A stretch of 51,476 nt of DNA from positions 1-51,476 of the forward strand of contig JBBQHI010000026.1 of the NCBI GenBank assembly GCA_038323835.1, in the 5' to 3' direction. Both the position numbers and the translations under genes were made by a program. The stretch is from JACVRW01 sp038323835. Lineage in GTDB: Bacteria; Actinomycetota; Thermoleophilia; Solirubrobacterales; Thermoleophilaceae. Shown here piece after piece: positions 7,983-15,959 of the stretch. The notes beneath the pieces were generated by a model that did not search any database, was not told the origin of the DNA, and saw only the letters and a program-made list of their open reading frames with translations. The first letter of the stretch is position 1. The number at the start of each line of letters is the position of its first letter.

Positions 7983-8309
7983 GTGTTCACGGACGAGCAG
8001 CTGGAGGCGGCCGTCCGGGCGCTGTCGGATGCCGAGCGCTTCGCCGGTGCCGAACGCCGGGTCGCCTCAGTGGCGCCACAGCTGCAGCGGATCCTCAACC
8101 ACGCCCTCGAGGAGGGTGGATGGTTCGGGGAGGCGCACGAGTCTCAGCTTCGTCAGGCCCTGAATCAGCCGGATCTGGACGACCGCGTCACCCAGCTGCG
8201 CACGCTCCTCGCCGAGGAGACCCGGATGGGAATGCTGGTTGGAGTGGCCGTTGGCTGGGAACTCGCCCGTGAACTGGATTCGGAGACTGACGAACGAGGA
8301 GGAGACTGA
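7983..8309 (+). CDS. Hypothetical protein
   Basis: 108 residues, acidic and helical, with no membrane span except a weakly hydrophobic stretch MGMLVGVAVGWELA near residue 82. I do not recognise a family. The GTG start is chosen because TAGTAT lies seven bases upstream and the frame loses plausible coding character before that point, where it would run through selD. It ends 2 bp before the next gene, whose ribosome binding site overlaps its last codons, so the two likely form an operon. Confidence 0.7.
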   Translation: MFTDEQLEAAVRALSDAERFAGAERRVASVAPQLQRILNHALEEGGWFGEAHESQLRQALNQPDLDDRVTQLRTLLAEETRMGMLVGVAVGWELARELDSETDERGGD

Positions 8310-8311
8310 CT

Positions 8312-8998
8312 GTGGAGATTCGATTTCTGGGGCATGCCTGTTTCGAGCTGACCGACGGCGACACGCGAGTGCTGATCGACCCCTTCCTCACCGGCAACCC
8401 GAAGGCCGCCGCGGAGGCTCCGGAGCTGGATCCCACGCACATCTTTCTGACCCACGGACACTCGGACCACTACGGCGACATCGTGGACATCGCCAAGCGC
8501 ACCGGCGCGCAGACGGTGGCGATCACGGAGCTGGCCGGCGAGCTGGGAGAGCAGGGTGTGGAGAACGTCTCCGATCCGAACCTCGGCGGGACCGTGGAGT
8601 TCGACGGCGGCCTGTGGGTGAAGGTGGTGCCCGCCTGGCACACGTCCACCACCCCGAACGGGACGGTGAACACACCGGCTGGGCTGGTCATCGGGATTGG
8701 CGGCAAGGTCGTGTACCACCTCGGCGACACCTGCCTCTTCTCCGACCTGAAGCTGGTGGGCGAGCGCACTCCGGTTGACCTGGCCCTCGTCTGCATCGGC
8801 GGCCACTACACGATGGACCGCGAGGACGCCGCCGTGGCGGCGGGGCTGGTGGGCGCAGCGAAGGTGATCCCGTGCCACTACGACACGTTCCCGCCGATCG
8901 AGACCGACGCTCAGGCGTTCAAGGCGGACGTGGAGCAGCGGACCGGCGGCCGGACCACCGTGGAGGTGCTGGAGCCGGGCGGCACGTATTCGCTCTAG
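8312..8998 (+). CDS. Metal-dependent hydrolase, UPF0173 / MBL fold
   Basis: 228 residues of the metallo-beta-lactamase superfamily, UPF0173 branch. Metal-binding motifs are complete: FLGHACFEL at the start, LTHGHSDHYGD (HxHxDH) at about 49-58, PAWHTS near 111, HLGDTCLFSD near 136 and PCHYDTFP near 190. The substrate is unknown for this family. A strong GAGGAGGA at 8297-8303 precedes the GTG start. Confidence 0.93.
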   Translation: MEIRFLGHACFELTDGDTRVLIDPFLTGNPKAAAEAPELDPTHIFLTHGHSDHYGDIVDIAKRTGAQTVAITELAGELGEQGVENVSDPNLGGTVEFDGGLWVKVVPAWHTSTTPNGTVNTPAGLVIGIGGKVVYHLGDTCLFSDLKLVGERTPVDLALVCIGGHYTMDREDAAVAAGLVGAAKVIPCHYDTFPPIETDAQAFKADVEQRTGGRTTVEVLEPGGTYSL

Positions 8999-9006
8999 GC
9001 CGGGCC

Positions 9007-9198
9007 CTAGGAAAGACCGGCGCCGCGGCGGAACCACACGGGGCGGTCCTTCCAATCGTGCGCCATCAGAACGGTGCCGAAGAGGGCGAGCAGGACGCCC
9101 GTGGCCCCATGGTGGACCCGCTGTCCCGCTACCCAGACCCGGCGGCGGGGCAGGTCCAGACCGAGCACGCGATTACCGTGTGTCCATGGCCTTGACAT
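9007..9198 (-). CDS. Small hypothetical protein, one membrane helix
   Basis: 63 residues with a hydrophobic stretch GVLLALFGTVLMAHDW (about 34-49) after a basic N-terminus and a short aromatic tail. No family is recognised. The ATG has GGAG seven bases upstream; an internal GTG at 9168 is an alternative start that would avoid overlap with the divergent lipoprotein gene. It is short, so the call is tentative. Confidence 0.42.
   Translation of the reverse strand: MSRPWTHGNRVLGLDLPRRRVWVAGQRVHHGATGVLLALFGTVLMAHDWKDRPVWFRRGAGLS
9174..9179 (+). promoter_or_regulatory. Candidate -10 box of a leaderless promoter
   Basis: TACCGT, six bases before the ATG at 9186. This favours that ATG over the in-frame GTG at 9180. 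Confidence 0.4.
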
Positions 9199-9749
9199 GG
9201 CGCATCTCCAAGGTAATACGGATCTTCCGGCGCTGCGCAGGATGGCCGGCCGCGGGTCTTGCGATCGTGGCTCTCGGCGCCGCGGGCTGCGGCGGGGATG
9301 ACGAGAAGGAGGATCCGGGCACCAAGCTGAGCACCGCCACCGCCACCGTCACGGGGCCGGCCACCACGGGGTCCGAGGGCGCGGTGGCCACCGCGACGAA
9401 GCCCGAGGCCATCACCGCTCCGCCCACCACGCCGTCCGAGACGGGGCCCGGGGGCGCGGGCGACGAGGAGGCGGCTCACTCGCTCGTGCAGCTCACGGGT
9501 CGCGGCGGGCGCATCACCCCGCGCGTGGCGCGCGTGCCCGCGTTCATCTCGATCCGGGTCGAGCTCACCTCCGCCGACTCGCGGCCCTACGCGCTCCGCT
9601 TCGGGAAGCGGACGCTGGACACGGGCGGCGTCACCTCGTCGGTGTCGCATCGCTTCGCCGGTCTGAGGCCGGGACGGAAGCTGGTCGGGCGCCCGGTGGG
9701 CGAGGGCAACGAGGTGCGCATCGAGGCCACCGCCGAGCCCGGCCCCTAG
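9186..9749 (+). CDS. Putative secreted lipoprotein
   Basis: 187 residues. A basic N-terminus and a hydrophobic helix (about 18-33) end in a lipobox-like AAGC followed by GGDDEKED. A Thr/Ala-rich low-complexity linker (about 45-95) leads to a C-terminal beta-rich domain containing RITPRVARVPAFISIRVELT and RFAGLRPGRK. Such layout fits an exported, membrane-anchored protein. No known function. The -3 position of the lipobox is Ala rather than Leu, so lipidation is likely but not certain. Confidence 0.72.
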   Translation: MALTWRISKVIRIFRRCAGWPAAGLAIVALGAAGCGGDDEKEDPGTKLSTATATVTGPATTGSEGAVATATKPEAITAPPTTPSETGPGGAGDEEAAHSLVQLTGRGGRITPRVARVPAFISIRVELTSADSRPYALRFGKRTLDTGGVTSSVSHRFAGLRPGRKLVGRPVGEGNEVRIEATAEPGP

Positions 9750-9773
9750 CACCGCGGCATGCCAAAACACCCT

Positions 9774-9802
9774 TTGGCTGGCCAGCCAACCTACGCTACG
9801 CT
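9774..9802 (+). promoter_or_regulatory. Candidate promoter and operator of the R2lox gene
   Basis: A perfect 16-bp palindrome TTGGCTGGCCAGCCAA lies at 9774-9789. Its left half TTGGCT could be a -35 box, separated by 17 bp from TACGCT (9797-9802) as -10. A dimeric regulator bound here would cover the promoter. The start codon is at 9841. Confidence 0.5.
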
Positions 9803-9840
9803 CAGCCGAGCACCCCCCTAGGCGATCGAGGAGAGACGTC

Positions 9841-10764
9841 GTGAGCGAACCCGTAATGCAGCGGACCGAGCGGGAGGACTTCCAGGCCACCAGCGACCCG
9901 GGGCTGCTCGAGTCAGCCGATCGCGGCGAGGTGCACCTGCTCGGGTACGAGGAGCTGTACAACCTCTGGGAGCGCCAACAGTGGGCCACCCAGGACATCG
10001 ACTTCACGCAGGACCGGGTGGACTGGCACGAGCGCATCCCGGAGGAGGAGCGCTTCCAGCGCATGTACGGCCTCAGCTCGTTCTTCATCGGTGAGCAGAA
10101 GGTGGCCGAGGAGCTGGGCCCGATGATGCGGGCGGCGCCCACGGAGGAGATGCGGATCTTCCTCTGCACCCAGATCGCGGACGAGGCCCGGCACGTGCGC
10201 TTCTTCAACCGCTTCTACGACGAGGTCGGGGTGCTCGAGGCGGACAACCTCAAGGATCGCCTGGAGGAGACGAGCCAGCACCTGAACCCCAAGTTCAACG
10301 TGCTCTTCGACGAGATCCTCAAGGGCCGCGTGGACATCCTCGCTCGCGATCCCGGGAACCTCGTGACGCTGGTCGAGGCGATTACCGTCTACCACATGAT
10401 CATCGAGGGGATGCTTGCCCTCACCGGGCAGCACTTCATCACCGAGTACAACGAGGAGCAGGGCACCCTGCCCGGGTTCGTGGACGGCTTCACGAAGATC
10501 TCGCGCGACGAGCACCGGCACGTAGCCTTCGGCGCGCGCTTCCTGCGGGACATGGCCCAGGAGGACGACCGCTACCGCGACGCCATCCAGCGCACGCTGG
10601 TGGAGTGCGGCCCGGCGGCCGACGGCGTGCTCTCGCCGCCCTGGTACAAGGAGGGCGAGACCGACCTCTTCGGCGGCTACACGCTGGAGGACACGCGGGC
10701 GTTCGCCATGAAGGCCCTGGAGCGCCGGCTGAAGGTCATCGGCCTCACGCCGGCAGTCGCCTAG
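9841..10764 (+). CDS. R2-like ligand-binding oxidase (R2lox)
   Basis: 307 residues, about the length of Mycobacterium R2lox proteins. It is a ferritin-like four-helix protein of the ribonucleotide reductase R2 superfamily binding a two-metal (Mn/Fe) site and a fatty-acid-like ligand; physiological role unknown. Metal-ligand motifs are intact: an early Glu in FIGEQKVAEELG, DEARHVRFF (ExxH), EAITVYHMIIEG and DEHRHVAFG (ExxH). Its length and lack of an adjacent nrdA argue against a classical NrdB. GAGGAGAG at 9828-9835 precedes the GTG start; a palindromic operator candidate lies upstream. Confidence 0.87.
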   Translation: MSEPVMQRTEREDFQATSDPGLLESADRGEVHLLGYEELYNLWERQQWATQDIDFTQDRVDWHERIPEEERFQRMYGLSSFFIGEQKVAEELGPMMRAAPTEEMRIFLCTQIADEARHVRFFNRFYDEVGVLEADNLKDRLEETSQHLNPKFNVLFDEILKGRVDILARDPGNLVTLVEAITVYHMIIEGMLALTGQHFITEYNEEQGTLPGFVDGFTKISRDEHRHVAFGARFLRDMAQEDDRYRDAIQRTLVECGPAADGVLSPPWYKEGETDLFGGYTLEDTRAFAMKALERRLKVIGLTPAVA

Positions 10765-10770
10765 GCGGGG

Positions 10771-10821
10771 CCAGGGAGGAGCGGAGCCCGATCGGTGATC
10801 GGGCGAGCACCGGACCATGCC
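10771..10821 (-). repeat. One unit of the palindromic intergenic repeat
   Basis: An inverted copy of the unit at 6291, with the same hairpin core GCCCGATC-ACC-GATCGGGC. It fills the gap between the convergent R2lox and CsaA genes, 6 bp after one stop and 1 bp before the other. Confidence 0.85.
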
Positions 10822-10822
10822 A

Positions 10823-11152
10823 TCAAAAGATCCGGCCGCCCAGCGGCACCTCTTGGTCGGGGTGCAGCAGGATCACGCGTCCCTCCTCGTCCGGGGCGCC
10901 CAGCACCAGCACCTCTGACATGAAGCGCCCGATCTGGCGCGGCGGGAAGTTCACGACCGCCACCACGAGGCGTCCCTCCAGCTCATCGCGGGTGTAGTTC
11001 CGCACCTGGGCGGAGGAGCGCCGCTCGCCCAGGTCGGCCCCGAAGTCGATCGTGAGCTTCCACGCCGGCTTGCGCGCCTCGGGAAAGTCCTCCACCCGAG
11101 TGACACGCCCCACGCGCATGTCGATCTCCAGGAACTGGTCGAACGTGGCCAA
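10823..11152 (-). CDS. csaA: tRNA-binding domain protein, CsaA family
   Basis: 109 residues forming a single OB-fold tRNA-binding domain like that of methionyl-tRNA synthetase C-termini. CsaA proteins act as export-related chaperones in Bacillus. Signatures are FLEIDMRVGRV near the start, KPAWKLTIDFG, QVRNYTRDEL, VVAVVNFPPRQIGRFMSEVLVLG and a C-terminal PDQEVPLGGRIF. The start is TTG, nine bases after a TAGGCT box. It ends one base from the palindromic repeat. Confidence 0.9.
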   Translation of the reverse strand: MATFDQFLEIDMRVGRVTRVEDFPEARKPAWKLTIDFGADLGERRSSAQVRNYTRDELEGRLVVAVVNFPPRQIGRFMSEVLVLGAPDEEGRVILLHPDQEVPLGGRIF

Positions 11153-11169
11153 TGGCGCCGCAGCCTAAG

Positions 11170-11320
11170 GCATGGTCCGGTGCTCGCCCGATGACATGAG
11201 GCTGCGGTGCTCGCCCGATGACATGAGGCTGCGGTGCTCGCCCGATCAACGATCGGGCTGCGCTCCTCGCCGACGATCGGGCTGCGCTCCTCGCCGACGA
11301 TCGGGCTGCGCTCCTCCCTA
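11170..11320 (+). repeat. Expanded, degenerate copy of the palindromic repeat
   Basis: Begins like the 6291 unit, then shows tandem copies of GGTGCTCGCCCGATGACATG and of CGATCGGGCTGCGCTCCTCG before ending in CTCCTCCCTA. As at 6408, the terminal CTA is the reverse-strand TAG stop, here of the sigma-factor gene. The internal tandem copies suggest slippage or repeated insertion. Confidence 0.8.
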
Positions 11321-12967
11321 AGGCAGCGCGGGTGAATCCGCCGGCGGTGCGGCGGGGGTCCCCGGAGCGGCCGGAGGCGACGCGGTGACCGGGGTCACCG
11401 GGACGAGCGGGGCGGTGGGGCCGCCGGAGGGGGGCGGTACGGGGTCGCCCGAGGGCGGCGTTGAACCGGGGTCCGTGGGGGCGGGGGTGCCGGTCTCGGC
11501 GGGCGGCTGCAGGGCGTCCGGATCCGGTGCCGAGTCCGTGGGCTCGGTGGTCGGGGCGTCGGTCAGAACCTCGGCGTCAGAGGTCGGAAGGGTCACCACG
11601 GATCCGCCCTCCTCCTCCGGGGCGGCGGCGGCCGGTGTCTCGCCCGGGGTCCCGGGCACGACGGGGGTCGCGGCGGCCGGATCCGTGGGCACCGGCGGAG
11701 CGGTGGTCTCGGTCTCGGCCGGCCGGGCGACGAGCTTCTTCTCGGCCGGCGCCTCGGCCGCCTTCGCATGCGGCGCGGGCGCCGGGGCGGGCGTCGCCGC
11801 CGGGGCCACGGCGGGCTCGGCCGAGGCGATCTGGGCCACCGGCGTGGGCGGCGCGTCGCGGACGTTCTTGACCTCCACCGCGCCGGCGGTGACGATCACC
11901 GCGGCGGCCATTCCGGCCGCGGCCTTGGAGGCGATCGTGGACAGTCCCGCGGACACCGCCCCGCTGGCGGTGAAGCCGCCGGCGGCGCCGGCCATTCCAC
12001 CCGCCGCCGCTCCGGCCACGCCTCCGGCGGCGGCGCCGCCGCCGGCCGAGGATGCCGCCGCTCCCGCTCCCGCCGCCCCGCCGAAGCCGAGCTTCGCGAT
12101 CCACAGCTTCTTCATGAATATGAGCGGGCCGATGGGGTACACGGCGGCCAGCGCCTTCGAGGTCTTGCGCAGCTCGGCCCGGAACGTCCGGCAGCGGTCG
12201 CAGGTCTTCAGGTGGCGACGCAGCGGGGCGGAGGTGCGGTTGATGCCCTCGGCCACCGCGCCCAGCTCGAGCCGCACCTCGTCGCAGGTGAGCAACCGCG
12301 CCTCGGCGGCCTCGGCCAGCGACACCCGCGCGCGTACGAGGAGCGACTTCACGCTCGGCACCGTGGTGTCCATCGCCTCGGCGATCTGGTCGTAGCTCAG
12401 CGCGTCGATCTCCCTCAGGAGCAGCGCCGTGCGCTGGGTCTCCGGAAGCTCGCCCACGTCGGCCACGATGTGCCGGAACTCCTCCCGGAAGTGCACGGTG
12501 TCGGCGGTGGTGGTCCCGCCGTCGCGCTCGAACACGTCCATGGAGTCCTGCCCGGTGGGCTGGACTCTCCGGAGATGGTTCAGGCAGCGGTTGCGGGCGA
12601 TCCGGTAGAGCCAGGGGCGCGCGTTGATGGGACGGTCGTCCGCGCAGATCGCGTTGAAGGCGGCGGCGAAGACCTCCTGGAGCACGTCCTCGGCGTCCTC
12701 GCGCGAGGAGAGCATGTGACGGCAGAACGCGAGCAGCCGTGGCTGGTAGCGCTGAACCAGTGCCTCGAACGCGCCATGGTGACCGCGGCGGATGAGTGCC
12801 ACGAGGCGCTCGTCCGTCTGGAGCCGGAGCAGGGGCGATCGTCCTGCGAGAGCCGGCAGCCGTGCCGTCTGTTGAAGTGCCGAGGCTTCCAAATTAAGAA
12901 AGAACCCGTACGGGGGTACGCCTCGTGGACACCGTAGCAGCGCGAAAGTTGCGCTCGCGGAGCCCAT
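11318..12967 (-). CDS. ECF sigma factor with C-terminal zinc-finger, membrane and Ala/Pro-rich extension
   Basis: 549 residues from the ATG at 12967; the true start may lie up to about 30 codons downstream. Sigma-70 region 2 covers about 55-135 (FEALVQRYQPRLLAFCRHML, DAEDVLQEVF, ARPWLYRIARNRCLNHLRR) and region 4 about 165-220 (ALSYDQIAEAMDTTVPSVKS). A zinc-finger-like anti-sigma motif follows, Cys228 then His252-x3-Cys256-x2-Cys259. After a Gly/Ala-rich linker, a possible membrane helix lies at about 350-366, then a 180-residue Ala/Pro/Thr tail. Sigma and anti-sigma-like parts in one chain imply self-control, possibly linked to the envelope. The stop codon is inside the upstream repeat. Confidence 0.85.
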   Translation of the reverse strand: MGSASATFALLRCPRGVPPYGFFLNLEASALQQTARLPALAGRSPLLRLQTDERLVALIRRGHHGAFEALVQRYQPRLLAFCRHMLSSREDAEDVLQEVFAAAFNAICADDRPINARPWLYRIARNRCLNHLRRVQPTGQDSMDVFERDGGTTTADTVHFREEFRHIVADVGELPETQRTALLLREIDALSYDQIAEAMDTTVPSVKSLLVRARVSLAEAAEARLLTCDEVRLELGAVAEGINRTSAPLRRHLKTCDRCRTFRAELRKTSKALAAVYPIGPLIFMKKLWIAKLGFGGAAGAGAAASSAGGGAAAGGVAGAAAGGMAGAAGGFTASGAVSAGLSTIASKAAAGMAAAVIVTAGAVEVKNVRDAPPTPVAQIASAEPAVAPAATPAPAPAPHAKAAEAPAEKKLVARPAETETTAPPVPTDPAAATPVVPGTPGETPAAAAPEEEGGSVVTLPTSDAEVLTDAPTTEPTDSAPDPDALQPPAETGTPAPTDPGSTPPSGDPVPPPSGGPTAPLVPVTPVTASPPAAPGTPAAPPADSPALP

Positions 12968-12998
12968 CGCGCCCCGTCCGGTCCTAGACTTTCAGCGG

Positions 12999-13073
12999 GC
13001 CCGGGTAGCCCAACAGGTAGAGGCGACCGGCTTAAACCCGGTCTCGGTGTGGGTTCGAATCCCACCCCGGGCA
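12999..13073 (+). tRNA. tRNA-like gene with UAA anticodon (Leu) but short variable loop
   Basis: A 75-nt cloverleaf. The acceptor stem is GCCCGGG/CCCGGGC, the D-arm GCCC...GGC, the anticodon stem ACCGG/CCGGT with loop CTTAAAC (anticodon TAA at 13033-13035), variable region of 6 nt, and T-arm GTGGG-TTCGAAT-CCCAC. UAA reads UUA (Leu), yet normal tRNA-Leu has a long variable arm. The CCA end is not encoded. The stems pair well, so it is likely expressed. Confidence 0.8.
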
Positions 13074-13136
13074 TGATCCGGCGCGAATAGCCCGGTTTCG
13101 ATCGCACTCGGCCGGGCAGCGGGGTATACAACGCAG

Positions 13137-13415
13137 ATGTCCAAGCTCCTGTTCATCCCGGTCAGCATCATCGGCGGCCTCCTGGCCGGGTCGCTCTCGC
13201 GAAAGATCTTCGATCAGATCTGGGGCCTGATCGACTCGGACGAGCCGCCCGAGAGCAAGCACCGTGACGTGACGTGGGGCAAGATGATCGCCGCCGCCCT
13301 GCTCCAGGGAGCGATCTTCAGAGGGGTCAAGGCGGTGGCCGACCACTCGAGCCGCCGGGCATTCGCCCGCACCACCGGCTCCTGGCCGGGCCAGGAGCGA
13401 CCCGAGCCGGAGTAG
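13137..13415 (+). CDS. DUF4235 family membrane protein
   Basis: 92 residues matching the DUF4235 pattern of actinobacteria: an N-terminal membrane helix (LLFIPVSIIGGLLAGSLSRK), a linker with an acidic patch, and a second amphipathic segment MIAAALLQGAIFRGVKAVAD followed by the tail DHSSRRAF. Function unknown. TATACA lies six bases before the ATG, close to the leaderless pattern seen at other genes here. Confidence 0.82.
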   Translation: MSKLLFIPVSIIGGLLAGSLSRKIFDQIWGLIDSDEPPESKHRDVTWGKMIAAALLQGAIFRGVKAVADHSSRRAFARTTGSWPGQERPEPE

Positions 13416-13478
13416 GTCACGGCCGGGCACGGCCGGAATTGGGCCGCAGGCGGCCTGTCCATGCGCGAGAATCACGGC

Positions 13479-13887
13479 ATGCCGTCCCTCCCGGGCAGGC
13501 TCTACGCGCGGCTGACGTCGGGTACTTCTGGCTGTTGGTGATCCTGGAGATCGTGTCGGCGATGGTGGTGTGCCTGGCCACGGTCGGCATGTTCAGCCTC
13601 TACACCGAGATGAGCGCTTCCGCGGAGAGGTGAAGGCGGGCATCGGAGTCAATTCCGGCCCCGTCGTGGTGGGCTCGGTGGGGGGAGGCGGAAGGCTCGA
13701 ATTCACGGTCATCGGAGACGCCGTGAACATTTCTGCTCGCGCAGAACGATTTACGGGGGATACTGGAGATGAGGTGCTCGTCACAGAGGCCACTCACGCC
13801 CTTCTGACCGGGGATCGCGAGAGGCTGGTGGCGAGAGGGGAGATCGAGCTGAAGGGGATATCTACCGGGTACCCCTGTACGCCCTGA
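13479..13887 (+). pseudogene. Decayed class III adenylate/guanylate cyclase
   Basis: Two cyclase pieces lie in different frames. First comes a membrane helix (YFWLLVILEIVSAMVVCLAT, about 13,520-13,580). Then, from about 13,624, comes the C-terminal part of a class III cyclase domain with VKAGIGVNSGPVVVGSVG, FTVIGDAVNISARAERF and LVTEATHALL. The front half of the catalytic domain, with its metal-binding Asp residues, is missing. A second frame change near 13,860 would restore the usual ending YRVPLYAL. It cannot make an active cyclase. Confidence 0.8.
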
Positions 13888-13964
13888 CCTCCGTTGTAGA
13901 CGAACGTTTTACGCCCCCTGCACGGCCGCTTGTCGCGGACGCGTAACAGGTCGAGAAGATCCAT

Positions 13965-15953
13965 ATGCGCACCCCCCAATCCCTGCGTGATCGTGCGCGG
14001 GCCTACGCGGCGCCTCGAGCCGCGGGAGTTGTGCTGTTCGCAGTCATCGCACTGGCCCTGCTCGCGAGCGCCCAGCGCGGCCCGCTGGCCACGGCCGAGG
14101 GGAACCCGGGCGGCTCCCCCCATCACGCGCATTTCGGGCCGCCTCCCGAGCCCGTCCTCGGCGGCGTGGGCATTCCCCCGGCCGGCCCGGTGGACGCGCC
14201 CGCCGATCCCGGCATGGACGCTCCCGATCCGGCCGGCGAGCCCATCGAGGAGCAGACCGCGCCGGACCCGGACCAGCTCCCGTCAGTTGAGCCGGCGCCG
14301 GAGCCCGACACCGATGCGCCGGCCCCCGAGGAGGGGACGGTGGACCCGGCCCCGGCGGAGCCCCCGAGCGACACACCGCCGGTGGAGGAGCCCACCGGTC
14401 CGCCGGTGGAGGCCCCGCCGCCCGCGGACACTCCCCCGAACCAGACGGAGCGGCCGCCGCCCATCACCAGTGGGAACGCCCAGGGTGACGGGTCCACGGG
14501 GACGCCCGGAGACGGCGCGCCGGGCACGAGCAACCCGGGGGGAGGGACGGGTACTCCGCAGCCCTCTCAGGTACTTCCCGTCAAGACCAGGTTGAGCGAG
14601 CCCGTCATAGGCCGCGATCGCAGCGGTCAGGGCCAGCCGCTCGAATTCGTTCGCTCCAGCGGCGCCTCGATCGGAGGCGGCGCGGGCGCCACGCTCGCCA
14701 ACGCCGTGGCCGGGCTGAACCCCGCCCCGGCGGCCGCCGCGGAGTTTGTTGCTCCTGTCGGTGCAGCGCAGGGCGGCAAGGACGGCGGCGTGAGCTCCGA
14801 CCGCCTGGCCGACCGCAGCAACACGGACCGCACCGATTCCGTCGTGCGCACGGTGAAGGACATCGTTGAGGTGGTGCCCGACTCGCTGAAGGTGGCGCTC
14901 GCGGCCCTCGCCGCCCTCTCGGTGTTGCTCGGAGCCGGCTATTTCTTCTCCACCCTCCGCGCACGGCAGCTGGCTCGCCAGCGCCGCGAGCTGCTCCAGG
15001 AGGTCGGCCTGCTGCAGACCGCCCTGCTGCCTCCGGTTCCCGAGCGCCTCGGTGCGCTTCGCACCTCGGTGGCCTACCGGCCCGCCGACGGTCCCGGCGC
15101 CGGCGGCGACTTCTACGACGCTCTCCCGCTCCCGGGCGGCCGAGTCGGCTTCATCCTCGGCGACGTGTCGGGCCACGGCCGCGGCGCGCTCGCCCGGACG
15201 GCCTTCATGCGCTACACGCTCCGCGCCTACCTCGAGGCGGGCCTCGAGCCCCGCGTGGCCCTACAGGTGGCGGGCCGAGTGATCGACGAGAACCTGGGCG
15301 GGGACTTCGCCACCGTGCTGCTGGTGGTACACGACCCCGAGACGGGCTCGCTCACCTACGCGACCGCCGGGCACCCCGCGCCGATCGTGGTCGGCCCCCA
15401 GCCGCACGACCCGGTCACCGCCAGCTCGTCACCGCCGATCGGCATCGGGGAGCGCACCGGCCTCCGGCAGACCACCGTGCCGCTGGTGCCGGGCTCCGTG
15501 GCCTGCCTGTTTACCGACGGGCTCATCGAGGCCCGCACCGCCGACGGCGTCCTCGGGCGTGTGCGCCTCACCGAACTGCTCGAGGAGCTCGGCCCCAACA
15601 CCTCGGCGCAGGCCCTGATCGACCGTGCCGCGCAAGAGGCGCGCGTCAGTGCCGACGACATCGCCGCCGTGGTGATCTCCCCGACGGCCGGCGTCACCGC
15701 CGGGCTGTTCCGCACGGAGCAGCTGGAGCTCTCCTCGCGCGAGCTCGAGGGCACGATCGCCCGCCGTTTCCTCGAGTCCTGCGGGCTGCCCGCGGACGAG
15801 GTGGACACCGCCGTGGCGGAAGCGCGCACGGTGGCCGACCGCTTCGGCGGGGTGGTGCTGCACGTGGTGTTCGGGAATCGCAGGCGGGTGGAGGTGCTCC
15901 CACGCAACGTGGAGAGCATCGAGTCCGCCTCGCGCCGCGCGGCCGCCCGCTAG
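13965..15953 (+). CDS. Membrane-anchored SpoIIE/RsbU-type PP2C phosphatase
   Basis: 662 residues. One N-terminal helix (about 20-36) and a second (about 308-330) enclose a 270-residue Pro/Glu/Thr-rich segment, probably outside the cell. A cytoplasmic PP2C-like domain (about 345-575) has GAGGDFYDALPL, FILGDVSGHGRGA, ATVLLVVHDPETG, TAGHPAPIVV and ACLFTDGLIEAR. A C-terminal portion of about 80 residues looks like a small alpha/beta add-on. Such phosphatases usually dephosphorylate anti-anti-sigma factors, but no STAS or RsbW-type partner lies beside it. The ORF is intact, and the ATG follows GAGAAG. Confidence 0.87.
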   Translation: MRTPQSLRDRARAYAAPRAAGVVLFAVIALALLASAQRGPLATAEGNPGGSPHHAHFGPPPEPVLGGVGIPPAGPVDAPADPGMDAPDPAGEPIEEQTAPDPDQLPSVEPAPEPDTDAPAPEEGTVDPAPAEPPSDTPPVEEPTGPPVEAPPPADTPPNQTERPPPITSGNAQGDGSTGTPGDGAPGTSNPGGGTGTPQPSQVLPVKTRLSEPVIGRDRSGQGQPLEFVRSSGASIGGGAGATLANAVAGLNPAPAAAAEFVAPVGAAQGGKDGGVSSDRLADRSNTDRTDSVVRTVKDIVEVVPDSLKVALAALAALSVLLGAGYFFSTLRARQLARQRRELLQEVGLLQTALLPPVPERLGALRTSVAYRPADGPGAGGDFYDALPLPGGRVGFILGDVSGHGRGALARTAFMRYTLRAYLEAGLEPRVALQVAGRVIDENLGGDFATVLLVVHDPETGSLTYATAGHPAPIVVGPQPHDPVTASSSPPIGIGERTGLRQTTVPLVPGSVACLFTDGLIEARTADGVLGRVRLTELLEELGPNTSAQALIDRAAQEARVSADDIAAVVISPTAGVTAGLFRTEQLELSSRELEGTIARRFLESCGLPADEVDTAVAEARTVADRFGGVVLHVVFGNRRRVEVLPRNVESIESASRRAAAR

Positions 15954-15959
15954 GCACCC

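Noticed and set aside
9841..10764. Ribonucleotide reductase beta subunit NrdB
   Set aside because: Length and motifs fit R2lox better, and no nrdA lies beside it.
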